A stretch of 12,129 bases of DNA. Origin: Candidatus Dormiibacterota bacterium (GTDB taxonomy: Bacteria; Chloroflexota; Dormibacteria; UBA8260; Bog-877). Below are positions 1 through 7,394 of this stretch, one piece after another (the stretch's first letter is position 1; every line of letters starts with the position of its first letter). The DNA lies in contig PLTL01000402.1 in assembly GCA_003164475.1 (NCBI GenBank), forward strand, positions 1-12,129, read 5' to 3'. The position numbers and the translations under genes were made by a program. The notes beneath the pieces are model-generated. The model saw only the letters and a program-made list of their open reading frames with translations. It searched no databases and was not told where the DNA came from.

Positions 1-786
1 GCGAGTTCGCGCTGGCTGCCGGGGTCTGGCCCGATCGCCTGGCAGTGGGAGTTGGATCACCCGCTGAGCGTGACCTCCAACACCGACATGGGCATCGGGG
101 ATGAGACCTACACCGGGGCCGCAGCGGCGACGCCGACCGTCTACGACATCGATGGGTTCGACAACCCGGCCTCGACGGTCGCCGCCCTGCACGCCCGGGG
201 CGACCATGTGGTCTGTTACATCGACGTCGGAACGGCGGAGAACTGGCGACCTGACTACTCCGAGTTTCCCGCTGCCCTGCTGGGCAGCAGCAACGGCTGG
301 CCAGGAGAGAACTGGCTGGACACCGATCCCAGCGGTCCCGACTACTCGACCCTCCAGAGCATCATGACCGCCAGGTTCGAGATGTGTGCGTCCAAGGGTT
401 TCGACGCGGTCGAGCCGGACAACATGGACGGGGCCGAGAACAGCACCGGGTTCAACATCACGATTGCCGAGCAGGACCAGTACGACGAGTGGGTCGCCAA
501 CGAGGTCCACTCGCTGGGAATGTCGGTCGCCCAGAAGAACTATGAGGACCAGTCGAGCGTCCTCGAGCCCTACTTCGACTTCGTGATCGAGGAGCAGTGC
601 TTCCAATACGACGACTGCTCCGACCTGGCTCCCTACAGCAGAGCCGGCAAGGCAGTCCTGGAGGTGGAGTACCAGGGGCAGGGGTCAGCCCCGGCCAGCT
701 TCTGCCCCAGTGCCAATGCCCTGGACTTCGACTCCGTCCAGTTCGACCTCGATCTCGACGGCGACGTGCGCGTGCCCTGCAGATGA
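1..786 (+). CDS. GH114 endo-alpha-1,4-polygalactosaminidase-like glycosidase (5' partial)
   Basis: The frame is open from base 1 to the TGA at 784-786 (261 residues), so the start and any signal peptide lie left of the window; the TTG at 52 is internal. The opening residues (RWLPGSGPIAWQWEL) already match the start of the GH114 (TM1410-like) domain. Further family landmarks follow: VYDIDGFD, HVVCYIDVGTAENWRPD, FP..LLG, GWPGENWLD, a KGFDAVEPDNMDG block around residues 132-144 that holds the conserved acidic residues, QKNYEDQ, EEQCFQYDDC and AGKAVLEVEY. Known family members cleave galactosamine-containing polysaccharides. Several Cys residues (CYID, EMCASK, QCFQYDDC, SFCP, PCR) suggest disulfides and an extracytoplasmic protein. 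The C-terminus is complete and no carbohydrate-binding module follows. The family call is secure; substrate and export are inferred. Confidence 0.88.
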   Translation, partial: ASSRWLPGSGPIAWQWELDHPLSVTSNTDMGIGDETYTGAAAATPTVYDIDGFDNPASTVAALHARGDHVVCYIDVGTAENWRPDYSEFPAALLGSSNGWPGENWLDTDPSGPDYSTLQSIMTARFEMCASKGFDAVEPDNMDGAENSTGFNITIAEQDQYDEWVANEVHSLGMSVAQKNYEDQSSVLEPYFDFVIEEQCFQYDDCSDLAPYSRAGKAVLEVEYQGQGSAPASFCPSANALDFDSVQFDLDLDGDVRVPCR

Positions 787-802
787 GGGGAGCTCCCCGC
801 GG

Positions 803-1385
803 CTAGGCGAACAGAGGCAGCTGCACCGCCAGGGACCCGAGCGTCAGGGATTCGGCACCAGCGTCAGGCGCGTACTTCATGGCCTTGAGAACGTCGGCCT
901 CGAGGTCCCAGTCGGCGGGCCGGCACCGCCCAGCAGCCCGTCCCGGGTTTGCCGCCGCATCCCCAGTTCCCTTGGGACTGGTCCGGGGAGACCGGAAGGC
1001 GGGCCGAGGTGGCGGATGGGGAGTTCCCTGAGCAGAGTTGCCAGGAGGTCCGGACGCGTCAGCACCTAGCGCTGGGTGGGGACTTGAGCAAGGGCGTGGT
1101 GGCTCTCGCCGGGGCCAGCACGGCGGCGGCGGTCCGCAGCCCGAGGTCGACGACGTCGGTGGTGGCGGGGAAGGCCGCGGCAGAGGCTCGCACGAAGTGG
1201 GCATGTCGCAGGACCGCCTGGTCGCGCCAGCGCCAGCCGCGCCAAGAGCTGATGTGATCCAGATCCGGCTCGGCCTGGGCCGGCTGGCCAGGGCAACCAG
1301 GGAGCGCTGGGTGCCCAAGACCAGGTGGAAGGGGACCTCGATGGCACGCCCGCCAGCGCAGCGGGTGGCACTCAGCAGCTCTCAC
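803..1385 (-). pseudogene. Possible decayed minus-strand gene, reading frames broken
   Basis: This is the main content of the 690-base stretch between the glycosidase and the ABC permease. No intact, recognisable gene is present. On the minus strand, successive frames hold peptides with mostly G/C third positions and a coding look. One, near 1230-1059, reads DQAVLRHAHFVRASAAAFPA and continues to a TGA at 1059. A second, near 1065-877, includes LTRPDLLATLLRELPIRHLG. A third ends at the TAG at 803 with LKAMKYAPDAGAESLTLGSL and a short hydrophobic tail. No single frame joins them, which would fit a gene broken by frameshifts, a mobile-element remnant or assembly error. I recognise no family. High GC alone can make spurious coding-like frames, so the call is weak. 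Confidence 0.25.
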
Positions 1386-1475
1386 TCCCCGCGGCGCCCC
1401 AGCACGTCGGTCCCCTGCCCCTATTCCTCCTCGAGCGCCTCCAAGTTCTCGGCCCCGGTCGGCTGGCGGTGGGCG

Positions 1476-4214
1476 CTACTCGTAGCGCAGGACCTCCAGC
1501 GGCCTCACCCGGACCGGTCGCCACGCGACCAGGGCGGCGGTGGCGACCGCCACCAGGATGGCCCCCAGCACGATGACCAGGCCCAGTGGAGTAGGGAGCC
1601 CCAGGTTGAGCTTGAGCAACAAGCTGCCCAGCGGGACCAGCACCGCGGCGATGGCCACCATGCCCGCCATCGCGCCCAGCCCGGCCACGGTGGCCGTCTC
1701 CACCAGCACCTGGGAGTAGACAGCGCGGTTGCTCAGGCCCACCGCCTTCTGGATCCCGATCTCGCGGCGGCGCTCCATCAGGGCCAGCGCCACCGAGTTG
1801 GCCACGATCACGATCCCCGCCAGCAGAGCCAGGGAGGCGATCGCGGTCAGGAAGAGGATGGCATTGTTGAGGAACTGGTCGATGATGAGCGTGAAGTCGG
1901 CCAGGTTGACGACCTCGGCCGCGGGGTCGGCCTTGCGGAGCTGGGTGGCGGCGGCGTCGGCGCGGTCGGGCGGGAACTTGAGTTCGACGACCTGTTCCAG
2001 GTTCGAGCCTCCCACCGCCACGGCGGTCTGCCTCGTGGCCAGAATCGGGGCCACGGTGGTGCTGACGCTGATCCCCTTGCCAGTACCGAGGAGGGTGCCG
2101 TAGAAGCCCACCACCCGCAGCTCCACGGGGGAAGGATGGCTGGCGAAGGGGTCGGACACGGTCAGGGTGTCTCCGGTCTGGAACCGGTAGGGAGCCTCGT
2201 TGAGAGCGGCGCTGAGCAGCACCCCGTTGTCGACGGCGTCGGACGGGCGCAGCTGCCGGCCGCTGATGATGCGGACCCGGGGTAGCACGCCGCCGTCGAC
2301 CGGATAGCCCTGGATCCCGCTGAGCAGGAAGAGTGCGTCCTCGGACCTGCGGCTGCCGGACCTGGACCTCGAAAGCTGGACGAAGGGGCGGCCATTGACG
2401 ATCTCAGGCGAGGTCAGGGCGGCCACCGTGGAGAGCTCGCCCGTGCTGCGCAGCTGGGCTGCTGCCTTCAGCAGGGGGCCGGAGCTGGTCTCGGGGGCCA
2501 CCGCGATCACGTTGTAGGTGGTGGCGTGGGTGATCACGCTGTCGAGCTCGTTTCTGATGTCGGTTCCCAGCACCAGGATCAGCCCCACCGCGAAGACGCC
2601 CACGAAGAGCGCAACGGCCGTGGCCGCGGCTCGGGTCCGCTGCCGCCCGGCGTTGCGGAGCGCCAGGCGGACCACCGACCGCACCCCCTTGGGCAGGAAG
2701 ACGATGACGTAGCCCATGACCGAGGTCGCGATCAGGAGTGCTCCCACCGCCCGGAGGTCGGTCACCCTGGCCACCACCACCGAGACCAGCAGCCCCCCGG
2801 TTACCAGGATCACGTAGCTGGGGCTGAACCGCTCGGGGACCGGCACGTGGCCGATCAACAGCAGTGCCAGGCTGAAGAGCCCAGTCAGCAACCCGAGCGC
2901 GACTCCGGTCCCGACCACCAGCCACAGCGCCAGCGGGGCGGATCCCAGGATTGCCGATGCCAGCAGCCAGAACAGGACCCCCACCAGGGCCAGGAGGGCC
3001 ACGCTCGAGCCGACCACCCCGGCCGAGGGCCCGCCCGGGTCGTCCCGCAGCACCGCCGCCGGGCGCACCCGGCTGAGCCTCACGATCGGGAGGATGGCGA
3101 AGATGCAGGCGGTCGCCACCCCGATCCCCACCCCGGCCAGGACCACCTCGGGGCTGATCACGAAGTCGATCGAGATGCTGGCGATCTGCTGGACCAAAAG
3201 GCGCACGGCATCCGAGAGACCAATCCCGGCAAGTGCCCCGACGATCCCACCGCCCAGGCCGAGCAGGGCCGCCTCCAGGGCGAACAGGGTGTAGAGGTCG
3301 CGGCGCCGGTAGCCGGTGGTCTTGAGCATGGCGATCTCAAGGTGCCGCCGGGCCAAGCTCACCTGCATGGTGTTGACGATCCCGATGCCGCCGATCAGCA
3401 GTGCCGCCAGCCCGGCGATGGAGAGGAACTGGGTGAGCTGCTGACTGGCCTTCTTGTCTGAGTTGAGCGCCTGCTTGACGGTGGAGACGGTGGCCAGCGG
3501 GAACTGGCTGCGGAGGGTCTTGGCCACCTGGTCGGCGCGGGCGGAGCTCCTGGTGGTGACGTACACCTCGCCGTACTCGGGAGTGCTGGAGGACGGAAGC
3601 ACCGAATCGAGCTCTGCGCTGGAGACCAGCACGTCGTTGTCCATCCCAGCCGGCGGGTTCTCGGCGAGCACCCCGCCCACGGTCCAGCTCACCGGCAGGG
3701 TCGCGCCCGGCACATCGATCTTGGTCCGGTGGCCCACTCCGACCTCGAGCAGACTGGCCACGCCGCCCGAGACCACCATCGTCTGGCGGCGGCTGAGCAG
3801 CTGGTGGAAGTCGCCCAGTGCCCCTGACCTGAGCCCGAGGCTCCCAACCAAGGGGAAGCTCTTGGGGTCGACGGCGTCGATCGTCACCGAGATCCCCCGG
3901 CCGCCGGGTCTGATCAGGGTGGCGGCGAGCTCCCGGATCGCGGTGAAGTTCTCGATCTCGCCCTCGCGCTTGAGGGTCGCGAAGGTGCGCAGCTGGCTGG
4001 AGGGGAAGGGCACCGCCACCGAGACCACGGAGATGTCACCGCCGTTGGCCTCCCGGACATTGGAGGTGAGGGAGTCGGTCACCATGGCCGCCGCCAGCTG
4101 CAGCCCGACGATCGCCATCACCCCGACCGCGACGCAGAACCCGGCTAGCAGGGTGCGGCTGCCGCCGCGCCGGAGCGACCTGGTGGTGTACCGGAAGTAG
4201 AATCCGAGCCTCAA
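1476..4214 (-). CDS. ABC transporter permease, duplicated FtsX/MacB type
   Basis: This 912-residue membrane protein has two FtsX-like permease units, as in LolC/E-, MacB- and YbbP-type exporters. TM1 is at about residues 22-44, followed by a MacB-like extracytoplasmic domain (about 45-260). The first FtsX core (about 262-378) contains GGIGIVNTMQVSLARRHLEI and the coupling motif MLKTTGYRRRDLY. Further hydrophobic helices lie at about 402-507 and 529-550, then a second extracytoplasmic domain (about 551-780). The second FtsX core (784-898) contains ALMERRREIGIQKAVGLSNR, and the protein ends in PLEVLRYE, typical of the family. The start is a TTG at 4214-4212 that overlaps the TGA of the upstream ATPase gene (TTGA, 4211-4214), implying translational coupling. 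No useful Shine-Dalgarno is seen. Likely role: mechanotransmission-type export or extraction of a lipid, peptide or drug. The substrate cannot be read from sequence. Confidence 0.92.
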   Translation of the reverse strand: MRLGFYFRYTTRSLRRGGSRTLLAGFCVAVGVMAIVGLQLAAAMVTDSLTSNVREANGGDISVVSVAVPFPSSQLRTFATLKREGEIENFTAIRELAATLIRPGGRGISVTIDAVDPKSFPLVGSLGLRSGALGDFHQLLSRRQTMVVSGGVASLLEVGVGHRTKIDVPGATLPVSWTVGGVLAENPPAGMDNDVLVSSAELDSVLPSSSTPEYGEVYVTTRSSARADQVAKTLRSQFPLATVSTVKQALNSDKKASQQLTQFLSIAGLAALLIGGIGIVNTMQVSLARRHLEIAMLKTTGYRRRDLYTLFALEAALLGLGGGIVGALAGIGLSDAVRLLVQQIASISIDFVISPEVVLAGVGIGVATACIFAILPIVRLSRVRPAAVLRDDPGGPSAGVVGSSVALLALVGVLFWLLASAILGSAPLALWLVVGTGVALGLLTGLFSLALLLIGHVPVPERFSPSYVILVTGGLLVSVVVARVTDLRAVGALLIATSVMGYVIVFLPKGVRSVVRLALRNAGRQRTRAAATAVALFVGVFAVGLILVLGTDIRNELDSVITHATTYNVIAVAPETSSGPLLKAAAQLRSTGELSTVAALTSPEIVNGRPFVQLSRSRSGSRRSEDALFLLSGIQGYPVDGGVLPRVRIISGRQLRPSDAVDNGVLLSAALNEAPYRFQTGDTLTVSDPFASHPSPVELRVVGFYGTLLGTGKGISVSTTVAPILATRQTAVAVGGSNLEQVVELKFPPDRADAAATQLRKADPAAEVVNLADFTLIIDQFLNNAILFLTAIASLALLAGIVIVANSVALALMERRREIGIQKAVGLSNRAVYSQVLVETATVAGLGAMAGMVAIAAVLVPLGSLLLKLNLGLPTPLGLVIVLGAILVAVATAALVAWRPVRVRPLEVLRYE

Positions 4215-4951
4215 GATGAGCCGGCCCGCGGTCCCGGGTGATCGCCCACCAGGGCCCCGTCGGCGAGCTGGAGCAGCCTGGTGGCATAGCCGCTCACCGT
4301 GGCGTCATGGGTTGCGATCACGAAGGTGGTGCCGAGCCGCTCCCTCAGGCTCCAGAGCAGTTCCAGCAACTCCTTCCCCTGGGCGGCCGCCAGGTTCCCG
4401 GTCGGCTCGTCCGCCGCCAGAAGCGGCGGCTGGGTGGCCAGGGCCCGGGCGATCGCCACCCGCTGCTGCTCTCCTCCCGAGAGCTGGTTGGGCCGGTGCT
4501 CCAGCCGGCTGCTCAGCCCCACCAGCCCCAGGAGCTCCTCGGCCCTGGCCGCGGGCGACCCGCGCCAGCTGCCGGCGTAGAGGGGGACCTCCACGTTCTC
4601 CCGGGCGGTCAGGGTGGGAATGAGGTTGAAGGCCTGGAAGACCATGCCCACGCTGCGATTGCGAATTCCCGCCAGCTGGGACTCGCGCATCTTGGAGATG
4701 TCGACCCCGTTGAGCAGGACCTGCCCGGTGGTGGGACTGTCAAGCCCGGTGATGCAGCCCAGGAGAGTGCTCTTGCCGCTTCCTGAGGGCCCCATCAGGG
4801 CCACGAACTCGCCCCGGTGGATCTCGAAGTTGATGTCGCGGAGGATCTCCAGCCTCTCCGAGCCCATGGGCAGGGACCGGCCCAGATGGCGTGCTTCCAG
4901 GACCGGGATCTCGAGACTCCCCGGAGGAATCGGGGAGCCGCCGACGGCCAC
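4211..4951 (-). CDS. ABC transporter ATP-binding protein, MacB/LolD type
   Basis: This is the nucleotide-binding subunit pairing with the FtsX-type permease encoded next. Counting from the GTG at 4951 (246 residues, normal for the family): Walker A GPSGSGKST at 54-62, Q-loop Gln106 in VFQAFNLIPTLTARENV, signature LSGGEQQRVAIARAL from 157, Walker B ending in Asp181-Glu182 (ADEPTGNL), and H-loop His215 (ATHD). The D-loop Asp usually seen in GNLD is Ala188 here. The frame is open up to 5155, but that extension is Pro/Arg-rich, not conserved and would overlap the divergent reductase gene, so a start near 4951 is preferred. TTG at 4963 is an alternative inside an inverted repeat. Neither has a clear Shine-Dalgarno. 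The stop overlaps the permease start by 4 nt. Confidence 0.92.
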   Translation of the reverse strand: MAVGGSPIPPGSLEIPVLEARHLGRSLPMGSERLEILRDINFEIHRGEFVALMGPSGSGKSTLLGCITGLDSPTTGQVLLNGVDISKMRESQLAGIRNRSVGMVFQAFNLIPTLTARENVEVPLYAGSWRGSPAARAEELLGLVGLSSRLEHRPNQLSGGEQQRVAIARALATQPPLLAADEPTGNLAAAQGKELLELLWSLRERLGTTFVIATHDATVSGYATRLLQLADGALVGDHPGPRAGSS

Positions 4952-4960
4952 GGCGTCAGT

Positions 4961-4988
4961 CAACCCGGCGGGTCCGGCTGCCGGGTTG
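4961..4988. repeat. 9-bp inverted repeat upstream of the ABC operon
   Basis: CAACCCGGC (4961-4969) and GCCGGGTTG (4980-4988) are perfect inverted arms around a 10-nt spacer. The element lies 10 nt upstream of the proposed ATPase GTG, in the divergent gap shared with the folate reductase gene, and its left arm contains the alternative TTG start. It could be a dimeric repressor site or an mRNA hairpin that limits translation of the ATPase. The GC-rich context raises the chance of coincidence. Confidence 0.4.
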
Positions 4989-5057
4989 GGGGGGCCTGGT
5001 CGCCACCGGCCGGGGCTCCGGGCCCGGGGTCGAGGGCTGGTCGCTGCGCACGTCCCA

Positions 5058-5063
5058 TATATT
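5058..5063 (+). promoter_or_regulatory. Putative -10 element for a leaderless reductase mRNA
   Basis: TATATT is an AT-rich island in GC-rich surroundings, fits the TANNNT form of the -10 hexamer, and ends 9 nt before the GTG at 5073. Transcription would begin at or within a few bases of that GTG, giving a leaderless or nearly leaderless transcript. No convincing -35 element is seen. This agrees with the lack of a good Shine-Dalgarno before 5073. Confidence 0.4.
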
Positions 5064-5072
5064 GACGGGATC

Positions 5073-5885
5073 GTGCTGACCGCCGCCCACCACTCTGCTG
5101 AGCTCTCGATGCCCAGGAGCGCCGACTTGGCGCCGGTCCGCCGTGCCCTGACCAATCTGGCTGGCGCGGTTCATCTGGTGGGGCTGACCGACAACCATAT
5201 GGCCAGGGCCAGGCTCTCTCCCCTGGCGGCGATCCCCGACTGCCTCGCCCTGGGGTTGCGTCCGGTCCTCCACCTCTCCTGCCGGGACCGCAATCAGCTC
5301 GGCCTCCACCAGCAGGTGTCCGGGGCGGCCGCCATGGGAGCGGCTGGGGTGCTGGTGGTGCGGGGAGACCGCCGGGGCGGGCCCGCGGTGGAGGCCGCCA
5401 TGCGGCCGACCGAGGTGCTCCGGCTGGTGCCCGAGTGGGCTGCCCCCCAACGGGTGCTTCGAGGCGCGGTGGTCAATCCCTTCGCGGAGCGCAGCCGGGA
5501 GCTGCGGCTGCTGGAGCGCAAGGCCGAGGCCGGAGTGGACTTCGTCCAGACCCAGATGATCTTCGACATGGCCAGCTTCGACAGCTTCCTGGAAGACGCG
5601 AGCTCGGTGCTTCCGGCCGAGGTGGGGATCTTCGCCAGCGTCGGGATCCTGCGCTCTCGTCGCAACCTTGACTTCGTGAGGCACTCGATCCCCGACTGCC
5701 CGGTGCCCGAGGGGCTGGCGGAGAGGATTCAGCGGGGGGAAGGGGTGGAGGTGGCAACCGCGCTGGCCGCCGAGATCGGCCGGCGCCCGGGGCTTCGGCT
5801 CCACGTGATACCGCTCGGCGCCGAGCGGCATGCCTTGGAGATCGTCGAGGCCTTCGATCGGGCGCGGGCCACGGCCGGCGCCTGA
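5073..5885 (+). CDS. Methylenetetrahydrofolate reductase, short bacterial form
   Basis: This FAD-dependent TIM-barrel enzyme would reduce 5,10-methylene-THF to 5-methyl-THF, feeding methionine synthesis. It is about 270 residues, the length of short bacterial forms without the SAM-regulatory domain. Family landmarks, counted from GTG 5073: SAELSMPR with Glu10 at the place of the catalytic Glu, LTDNHMARARLSPLA, CRDRN at 70-74, VVRGD ending at Asp99, VVNPF, and DFVQTQMIFDM with Gln161 in the folate-binding region. The C-terminus reads LHVIPLGAE where typical MetF has LHFYTLN-like sequence, so this is a divergent subfamily and the symbol metF is withheld. The frame is open far upstream to 4614, but that part is antisense to the ATPase gene. 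GTG 5073 is chosen from domain start and promoter position. The decarboxylase gene follows after 9 nt, probably in one operon. Confidence 0.85.
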   Translation: MLTAAHHSAELSMPRSADLAPVRRALTNLAGAVHLVGLTDNHMARARLSPLAAIPDCLALGLRPVLHLSCRDRNQLGLHQQVSGAAAMGAAGVLVVRGDRRGGPAVEAAMRPTEVLRLVPEWAAPQRVLRGAVVNPFAERSRELRLLERKAEAGVDFVQTQMIFDMASFDSFLEDASSVLPAEVGIFASVGILRSRRNLDFVRHSIPDCPVPEGLAERIQRGEGVEVATALAAEIGRRPGLRLHVIPLGAERHALEIVEAFDRARATAGA

Positions 5886-5894
5886 GCCGGGGAG

Positions 5895-7385
5895 ATGGGC
5901 GTGGTGAGCGACAACGAGCCCGAGATGCCCGCCAGAGAGTTCCTCGGGGACATGCCTGCGGAGCAGTTCCGGGAGAGTGCCCACGCCGCCGCGGACTGGA
6001 TCGCCGACTACCTGGAGCGGGTCTCCGAGTACCCGCCTCTCTCCCAGGCCCGGCCCGGCGCCGTGGCCGACGCGCTGCCGAACGAGGCTCCCGCCCAGGG
6101 CGAGCCAATCGACCGGATCATGGCGGATCTGGACCGGCTGCTGATGCCTGGGATCACCCACTGGGTCCACCCCCGCTTCTTCGCCTACTTCGGCGGTGCG
6201 GGATCGGCGGCCGGGATCCTGGGGGAGATGCTGACCGCTGGCCTCAACGTCAACGCCATGCTCTGGCGCACCTCACCGGCGGCCACCGAACTGGAGTGGG
6301 TGGTCTGTCGGTGGCTGGCCCAGCTGATGGGGCTCCCATCAAGCTGGGACGGCCACATCAACGACACCGCCTCGACCTCCACCCTGGTGGCGCTGGCGGC
6401 GGCCCGGGAGGCCCTCGGCCTGGAGGTCCGGGAGAAGGGACTGGTCGGCCGGCCAGAGCTTCCCCGGCTCCGCATCTACGCCTCGGAACAGGCCCACTCC
6501 TCGGTGGAGAAGGCGGTGATCACCTTGGGGCTGGGGCAGGCCGGATTCCGCTCGATCCCGGTGGACGGCCAATTCCGGATGGACCCGGGGGAACTGCGTC
6601 GCGCGATCGAGGAGGACCTGGCCGGTGGGCTGCGCCCCGTGGCCGTGGTGGCCACGGTGGGGACGACCGCCACCACCAGCGTCGACCCAGTCCCGGAGGT
6701 CGCCGAACTGTGCCAGGAGCACCGCCTCTGGCTCCACGTGGATGCCGCTCACGGTGGTGCCATGGCGGTGGTCCCGGAGTGGCGGGAGGTGCTGGCGGGG
6801 GCCGAGAGGGCGGACTCGCTGGTGGTCAACCCGCACAAGTGGCTCTTCACTCCGATGGACTGCTCGGTGCTCTTCACCGCCCGGCCCCAGGTCCTGACCC
6901 AGGCCTTCTCTCTGGTGCCCGAATACCTCAGCACTCCGGAGCTGGGGCGGGAGTCTGGTCTGGGCTCGCGGAACCTGATGGACTTCGGGGTCTCGCTGGG
7001 TCGGCGCATGCGGGCACTCAAGCTCTGGTTCGTCCTCCGGCACTACGGTGGGGAGGGGCTGGCCGAGCGCGTCCGCCAGCACGTTCGGATGGCCCGCTGG
7101 CTCCGGGACCAGATTGAACGGGCTCCGGATTGGGAGCTCTGCGCCCCGGTCCCCATGGCCACGGTCTGCTTCCGGCACCGCCCCTCAGACAGCTTGTCCG
7201 AGGCCGAGTTGGAGGCTCACAACCGGGAGCTGATGGCCAGGGTCAACGCCGGCGGGGCCGTCTTCATCTCCCATGCGGTGCCGGGGGACCACTTCGTGCT
7301 CCGGGCGTCGGTGGGCAACATCCGCACCGGGCCCGAGGATGTGGCCCGGCTCTGGGCGGCACTTCAGGAGGCAGCCCAGGGCTAG
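5895..7385 (+). CDS. PLP-dependent decarboxylase, group II (aromatic-L-amino-acid decarboxylase family)
   Basis: This fold-type I PLP enzyme of about 496 residues is full length for the DDC/tyrosine/tryptophan decarboxylase family, which converts aromatic amino acids to amines. Visible landmarks: ITHWVHPRFFAYF and SPAATELE (substrate and PLP pocket), the PLP-stacking His201 in QAHSSVEKA, TVGTTATTSVDPV, the PLP-nitrogen-binding Asp283 in HVDAAHGG, the Schiff-base Lys315 in NPHKW, and LGRRMRALKLWFVLRHYG. Leu361 (RNLMDFG) stands where animal and plant enzymes carry the catalytic loop Tyr. The ATG at 5895 abuts the GGGGAG at 5889-5894, so GTG 5901 or 5904, spaced 6 or 9 nt from it, may be the true start. 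It is 9 nt after the reductase gene. The substrate (aromatic, or Glu/Asp-like) is not decided. Confidence 0.9.
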   Translation: MGVVSDNEPEMPAREFLGDMPAEQFRESAHAAADWIADYLERVSEYPPLSQARPGAVADALPNEAPAQGEPIDRIMADLDRLLMPGITHWVHPRFFAYFGGAGSAAGILGEMLTAGLNVNAMLWRTSPAATELEWVVCRWLAQLMGLPSSWDGHINDTASTSTLVALAAAREALGLEVREKGLVGRPELPRLRIYASEQAHSSVEKAVITLGLGQAGFRSIPVDGQFRMDPGELRRAIEEDLAGGLRPVAVVATVGTTATTSVDPVPEVAELCQEHRLWLHVDAAHGGAMAVVPEWREVLAGAERADSLVVNPHKWLFTPMDCSVLFTARPQVLTQAFSLVPEYLSTPELGRESGLGSRNLMDFGVSLGRRMRALKLWFVLRHYGGEGLAERVRQHVRMARWLRDQIERAPDWELCAPVPMATVCFRHRPSDSLSEAELEAHNRELMARVNAGGAVFISHAVPGDHFVLRASVGNIRTGPEDVARLWAALQEAAQG

Positions 7386-7394
7386 ACGGCGTGC

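Noticed and set aside
787..798. Palindrome GGGGAGCTCCCC immediately after the glycosidase stop, as a terminator
   Set aside because: Only a 4-bp stem with a 4-nt loop (or a 12-bp palindrome with none) and no T-tract follows; too weak to call.
1038..2285. 415-codon plus-strand open frame running into the permease gene
   Set aside because: Its second half is antisense to well-conserved FtsX permease sequence and the product is Gly/Gln/His/Arg-rich without motifs.
5018..5027. CCGGGCCCGG palindrome in the ATPase-reductase gap, as an operator
   Set aside because: A pure G/C palindrome of this length is expected by chance in such DNA; the longer inverted repeat at 4961-4988 is the better candidate.
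4952..5155. N-terminal extension of the ABC ATPase to the GTG/ATG region near 5155
   Set aside because: The added 68 residues are Pro/Arg-rich, precede the normal family start and would overlap the divergent reductase gene and its promoter.
4956..6170. 404-codon minus-strand open frame opposite the reductase gene
   Set aside because: The plus strand carries conserved reductase motifs across the same bases; the antisense product is low-complexity and unrecognisable.
7373..7383. AGCCCAGGGCT as a bidirectional terminator between the decarboxylase and accA genes
   Set aside because: Five-base arms with a one-base spacer cannot fold as a hairpin and there is no T-tract on either strand.
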